The position numbers were made by a program, and so were the translations under genes. Shown piece after piece: positions 59,832 to 64,000 of a stretch of 64,000 bases of DNA (positions are counted from its first letter, which is position 1; each line of letters opens with the position of its first letter). Source of the stretch: Toxonevra muliebris (taxonomy: Eukaryota; Arthropoda; Insecta; Diptera; Pallopteridae); NCBI GenBank assembly GCA_963691655.1, contig OY829329.1, forward strand, positions 52,057,279 to 52,121,278. Reading direction: 5' to 3'. The notes beneath the pieces were generated by a model, which made no database searches, was not told the origin of the DNA, and saw only the letters and a program-made list of their open reading frames with translations.

Positions 59832-60390
59832 GGAGACGAACACCACCGGATCTTTATTAATAAATCTGATAGATTTAAAGAATAGCAAAACGGAACACAG
59901 GATATAGTACAATGGACGTAAAACTTAACTGAGCGCTATATTCTTGAATACTTCTTTTGCAGTTCCAACAAATATGGTAAATATTTCCGTCTACAGCCTT
60001 TTCATTAATAAATTCCTTAATTGACTTATGTTGTGCATTAACTAATTTCCGACTGAGATATGATAGTAAAGCACGAAAAAATTATGCGTATGTTCCGTCT
60101 CTCTAAGAGGTATCACTACTTAAGTTCAGTCTAATCGCGTTATTTTGCATTAATCCCATTAATTATTCTATATGTAAAAAAAAAAGTTCACAATCTCATT
60201 TAAAAATAAAAGTAAACATATTCTACGAAAAAATGAAACCGAAATTAAAAAAAATTACATGAAATTATTAAAATGTAATAATGTAATAAAGGCAGAGTAC
60301 AACTACAACTTTATTTAATTTAATTTAAACAAATCGCTGGCGGGAGAGTGAAAGGAGAATTCTGTGTTTCTGTTTTGTCCTAGGACGCGC
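59832..60390. other. Probable LINE 3' flank and AT-rich DNA
   Basis: The first part may be the LINE 3' untranslated tail, but no poly(A) or clear boundary is seen. The rest is AT-rich. No gene supported. Confidence 0.4.
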
Positions 60391-60730
60391 TTAACCCTCA
60401 TGGGTCCCCTGTATCCAATATGATACAATTTCAATATATTCAATCAAATATCTTCTATAGTTATTATCCGATTCAAATAAAAAGAGAGCTCATGTAGTTA
60501 ATTTTGAGGAGGAATACAACGCTATATAAAACAAGTAGTTGTAATATATGTGCGACACTGTACAAAAAAAGTTACAAATCGGTCCCTGTGTATCCGATAT
60601 GATACATATATGCATATTTATGGGAATCGTGAGGAAAGTTATTTTTAATCTAAATACCAGCAGTTTAAAAGAAGAAAGCATGAGAAAGACAAGCGACATT
60701 GAAAATTTATAGCAAAATATCCGAGTTGAA

Positions 60731-61113
60731 ATGGCAGCTGACCCAAGCACTGCGTATTTATCAATGGATAAAACAATTCAATATTCTTATGAGCCAATTG
60801 ATGTAAATGTTCAAGTTTCATATAGAAATAATGCTGATATTGCCTCAGGCATGTATTTTAATCTATTTATTTCCTTTCCTTTTTATATGCAATACATATA
60901 CAAATCTGCGGTGCTTTAAATGGTTTGCTGGAATGTCTTATTTATACATTTGTAGGTCGAAGAATGAACGCCTACTCTAACATCGACACCTGTGCTTCTT
61001 TCTGCCTTCCTTTTGTAACGCAGTTATGGGACGATGAGAATGGTACAATGTCTCCCAAAAAATTCAAATTGATCCGCAATTGCATTCGATTCGATGGTAA
61101 AACCAATAATTGA
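60731..61113 (+). pseudogene. piggyBac transposase fragment
   Basis: From 60731 a frame reads MAADPSTAYLSMDKTIQYSY and stays open to 60919. From 60952 another reads GRRMNAYSNIDTCASFCLPF then VTQLWDDENGTMSPKKFKLI then RNCIRFDGKTNN. The last part resembles the piggyBac stretch LW....G......MS..RF..L.R.LRFDDK that leads up to the first catalytic Asp. The catalytic acidic residues themselves are absent. Confidence comes mainly from this motif lying inside a TTAA-flanked element. Confidence 0.65.
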
Positions 61114-61241
61114 AAGTCACTCTAAAATGCCTACATCATCGCGTGCTCGAAAAATTGTTGAAAATATAAGGCTGGGTTCGAGTCTTAATCTACAGCATTT
61201 GGAACCAAGACGAAAAACAGGTGGTTGTTTCATATGTACAT

Positions 61242-61493
61242 GATAACCCAGATAGTGTAGTGGTAGAGCACTAGACTTTCATCCGGGAGGTTAGGGTTCG
61301 ATTCCCGTCTTGGTCTGTTGGTTAATTCATATAACCTTTTTATATTCTCCATCGATATGAAGTGTATGAGAATTATAAGAAAGTGTACAAGTTCACATCT
61401 TGGTGTTAAACTGTAGGCCCAACTATGTGGTATCACAATTGGCCGTTCAGGCCTAAGCGTATCTCTAGATATAGGTAGCCATCCCAACCTACC
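61242..61493 (+). mobile_element. tRNA-derived SINE with 11-bp target duplication
   Basis: CATATGTACAT occurs at 61231-61241 and again at 61494-61504, a perfect 11-bp target duplication. The head is tRNA-like: an A-box-like TAGTGTAGTGG (61253-61263), a D-arm that pairs AGTG/CACT, and a B-box GGTTCGATTCC (61295-61305). The first bases AACCCAG pair partly with CTTGGT after the T-arm. The anticodon arm does not fold, so this is not a functional tRNA. The body ends …CCAACCTACC, without poly(A). A truncated relative lies at 54947-55020. Confidence 0.9.
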
Positions 61494-61781
61494 CATATGT
61501 ACATATAAAAACTATTAAAATATACACTCAGATCGCGGCATCCACATAATTGAAATAATATGCTAAAACACTTCACTATTCATTTTTCATTTATTTTCAT
61601 TATAATTTGTCATTAAAAAAAACATTAAAAATGTAAATTGATCTTGAATAATAAACATAATAACTATGCAAATAGTTCTACACACTATATGCGTTGATGT
61701 AATCCATTTTTATTAATTGTATCATATATGATACACTAGGGACCAATTAAGGTAATTTTTTGAGGAACCGATTAGGGTTAA

Positions 61782-62986
61782 TATGCGATTTGCCTACACG
61801 AGTCGCTTGCCACTGTCTCTTAAAATTAGACTACTTTTTATACCTTTCCTCCGTCTCCCCATTCGTTCTCTGCGTTTTCTTATTTGAAAACCGTAAAAGA
61901 GGGCGTTGTGAGGGTAGTCTCTGCTATTGAATTTTATCATAATTTCCTTCAACTCTTCACCCATATACGTTATAATTTATTATCTCAGATAATAATAATA
62001 AATATACATAACTGTTTCCTTTTTTTAATTTTTAATTTTCAATTGTAAGCATAATTAATTTTTGCAATCAATTTTTGTATAATATAATATTTATTGCTTC
62101 ACTTATAAACAAATGCATATAAAATCAAATTCATTTTTTAAATGCACATTCAAAAATTGCATAAAAGCATAATTAACACTTTTTTGTATTTAATATCGTA
62201 ATAAAAAGTTTTCATTTTTATTTTTTTCAATCAAATTCATTTAAGTTATGTCAACAACAATAAAAATCAGCATAATTGCAACATGCCACATTGTTGTACC
62301 AATTAATTTGACTCCTTTTTTTGTTTTAATATTTATATAGCAATTGCTACTTCCCCGTGTAAATATTGCAAAATTTCTTTTCAAACGCTAATTTTATTAC
62401 CCACATATACATTTTAAAGTAAATTTTTATAATTTGCATTTAATTTATTTTATCATTTTTTATTTTTAAATTTTTATTAATGATAAAAAATTGAAAACAT
62501 GACGAATGTATGGAGAATTTAATTAAAAAGCTTTTTGATTGAAATTTTTCTTAACTTGAAATGCGTTTTTGAAGAATTTCTTTCAATTATCATATTTTTA
62601 CTTCGCACTTTTGAACTTGAACTTTTTCTGCTATTTCTATTTCAAAATGCTGTAAAAAAAAAATTGGTTAGCAGCTTAACATATTATATTATTTCTGCTA
62701 TGAATGTAGAGTGTTTTTTCCACACATAAATTACGTAAATTCATTATGTAGTAATATGAGTTTTTTTTAGTTACATCGAGTTTGTAAATTTTACTATTTT
62801 ATATTCTCTTAATTTTTTATACCTCACTGTGCAGTAATTAACACCACTGCTGGGAATGCAGCTCATTTTTATTTTTGAGTTTATTTTTAACACATCAATA
62901 TCGTGTTAATTTTCTTATTCGTATTTACAATATAGGAAATAGGTTTCCCTTACATGCAATATGCGATCCATTTTCAAAATAAAGCA
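61782..62986. other. AT-rich non-coding stretch
   Basis: Very AT-rich, no motif, element end or coding frame recognised. Confidence 0.5.
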
Positions 62987-62990
62987 TTAA

Positions 62991-63487
62991 CCCGTTTTCG
63001 TCTGCCGTTGCGTTTTCGCAACACCAACTTCAAACATTTTTACAATAGATAAGACTATGCGTATCCCATTTAAGTATTTATTTAAATGATAACTTGAACT
63101 CTTGGCTTCACAATTTTTCTTGTAATTTCATTTTTACAATTTTACATCTGCACTTTTGCCTTAATATTTGTATGTTAAAAAGGGTCCAAAAAAAATCATT
63201 TTTTTAAAATGGCGCGTAGAGTTATTAAAATAATTTTTTATTTTTTTTTTACAATCATATTCGTGTTACTAAAATACCGAAATGCAATACGAGATGCAAG
63301 GCTATCTGATTGATTTTACCGTTTGAAATATTCCAGGTGTACCGGTCGTTGCTTTTCCGCAACAGGCTGCCCTTGATAACCTAGACGTTCTAAAATTGGC
63401 TAAAAGTGAACAGTGGAATGTCAATAGTCGCTACATAAAAAAATCATGAAGTTATCTCAACGATTTCGATGATTCGTCCATAATGGG
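62991..63487. mobile_element. Small piggyBac-type element, TTAA-flanked
   Basis: TTAA at 62987-62990 and 63488-63491. Ends CCCGTTTTCGTC (left) and CCCATTATGGACG (right, minus strand) share CCC but match poorly beyond. Two internal copies of a hairpin phrase, CGTTGCGTTTTCGCAAC (63006-63022) and CGTTGCTTTTCCGCAAC (63348-63364), lie near the ends, like subterminal repeats. The 497-bp body has no transposase. Confidence 0.6.
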
Positions 63488-63491
63488 TTAA

Positions 63492-64000
63492 GTGCCGCAA
63501 ACAAGTATTTTTCTATTAGCAGAAATTAAACTTCATCAAATGTTGTTTACTACTTACCAACAAAGAAGGTTGAAAATGAAAACAGAAAATACTAAAAGCG
63601 CAAATTATTAAAAACTTACCACATCTTAAGTAAAAAGTTCTTAAAACTGCAACGTACATACGAATACAGCTTAAGTGTAGGAAAATATATTAGGGTTGTT
63701 CATTGTTTGTTGTAATTGCATCATTGCAAATGCAAAATATTTTTACACTTCATACGACTTTGTTATTGCTATTGATACCAGCTGAAACATTTTACTATTG
63801 CATTGATGGAAAACCATTTGCAACAAAAACAAATGATTACCCAGCTTAAGTAGTTCAGTGCAGTGGCATGTTTGTTTGATAAATTTTGTTAAAAGCTATT
63901 ACTTCCAAAAGCTGCAACTCTATATTGTTTTAAAGAAAGAAGTAATTCGATCTGAAAAACACTGGCTTTGTCTAAAAATCGAAATGACTCAGCAATTTTG
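63492..64000. other. AT-rich non-coding stretch
   Basis: Nothing recognised up to the window edge. Confidence 0.45.

Larger units (their letters stand above)
60395..61777 (+). mobile_element. piggyBac-type element with TTAA duplication and nested SINE
   Basis: TTAA lies at 60391-60394 and 61778-61781. The ends begin CCCTCATGGGTCCC (left) and CCCTAATCGGTTCC (right, minus strand). Inside both ends a second phrase, GGTCCCnTGTATCnnATATG then ATACA, occurs at about 60403 and 60583 on the + strand and near 61733-61707 on the minus strand, like the internal repeats of piggyBac elements. A transposase fragment lies at 60925-61113. Full piggyBac genes are near 600 codons, so this copy has lost most of its gene. 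A SINE of 252 bp interrupts it. Confidence 0.85.

Noticed and set aside
61245..61317. Functional tRNA gene
   Set aside because: D-arm and B-box are present, but the anticodon arm cannot pair and the acceptor stem has mismatches; the 11-bp target duplications show it is the head of a SINE.

Overview
The window looks like AT-rich non-coding DNA from a dipteran insect. The signs are long A/T runs, many CA/TG and TATG microsatellites, CAA/GTT runs, and a crowd of insect-type transposons. A true fruit fly (Tephritidae) or a relative is my guess from the repeat style, not something the sequence proves. I could not support a single intact host gene or exon. Every protein-like stretch I recognise belongs to a mobile element, and nearly all are broken. 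The window is most easily read as a large intron or an intergenic region used as a transposon landing site.

Layout, left to right. 0-10 kb: a Tc1-like transposase tail (1-375), a 962-bp inverted-repeat element with TA duplications (3674-4635), a two-copy 142-bp repeat (7985-8250), and a satellite whose 40-bp unit is a perfect hairpin (8545-9000). 10-20 kb: a dispersed repeat (12955-13230, second copy at 31090-31350), two LINE 3' remnants on the minus strand (13680-14102, 16602-16950), a DD34D mariner with one frameshift (14103-15337), and a decayed Tc1-family transposase on the minus strand (17779-19663) that keeps an 81-nt spliceosomal intron and is split by about 80 copies of an 11-bp minisatellite. 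20-33 kb: quiet AT-rich DNA, then three decaying tandem arrays (24180-24735, 26450-27785, 28780-32250). These carry inserted small elements: a MITE at 27249-27517, an inverted-repeat element at 29603-30290 and a piggyBac-type element at 30311-30815.

34-48 kb: six copies of a 14-16 bp motif over 1.2 kb (34587-35785), a GC-richer diverged repeat block (35790-36960), another decayed array (38520-39400), a tRNA-derived SINE (39430-39640), the second MITE copy (39737-40034), a Mos1-like mariner with perfect 29-bp ends (41636-42830), and a 3.1-kb element with long inverted repeats and an 8-bp target duplication (44411-47520). That last element has been invaded by a complete DD37E IS630/Tc1-type transposon (45485-46730). 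50-64 kb: a three-copy short repeat, a second DD37E element that has lost its catalytic Glu (52444-53689), a SINE fragment, a dimeric 100-bp tandem repeat (55338-55606), a perfect 26-bp-arm hairpin (57991-58066), an RNase H-bearing LINE 3' end (58950-59831), a piggyBac-type element with a nested SINE that has 11-bp target duplications (60395-61777), and a short piggyBac-type element (62991-63487).

No genes here work together as a pathway. What the window records is layered insertion and decay: DD37E inside a long-TIR element, a SINE inside piggyBac, a MITE inside a minisatellite, and a minisatellite inside a Tc1 gene. All family names come from motifs read by eye; no database search was possible.
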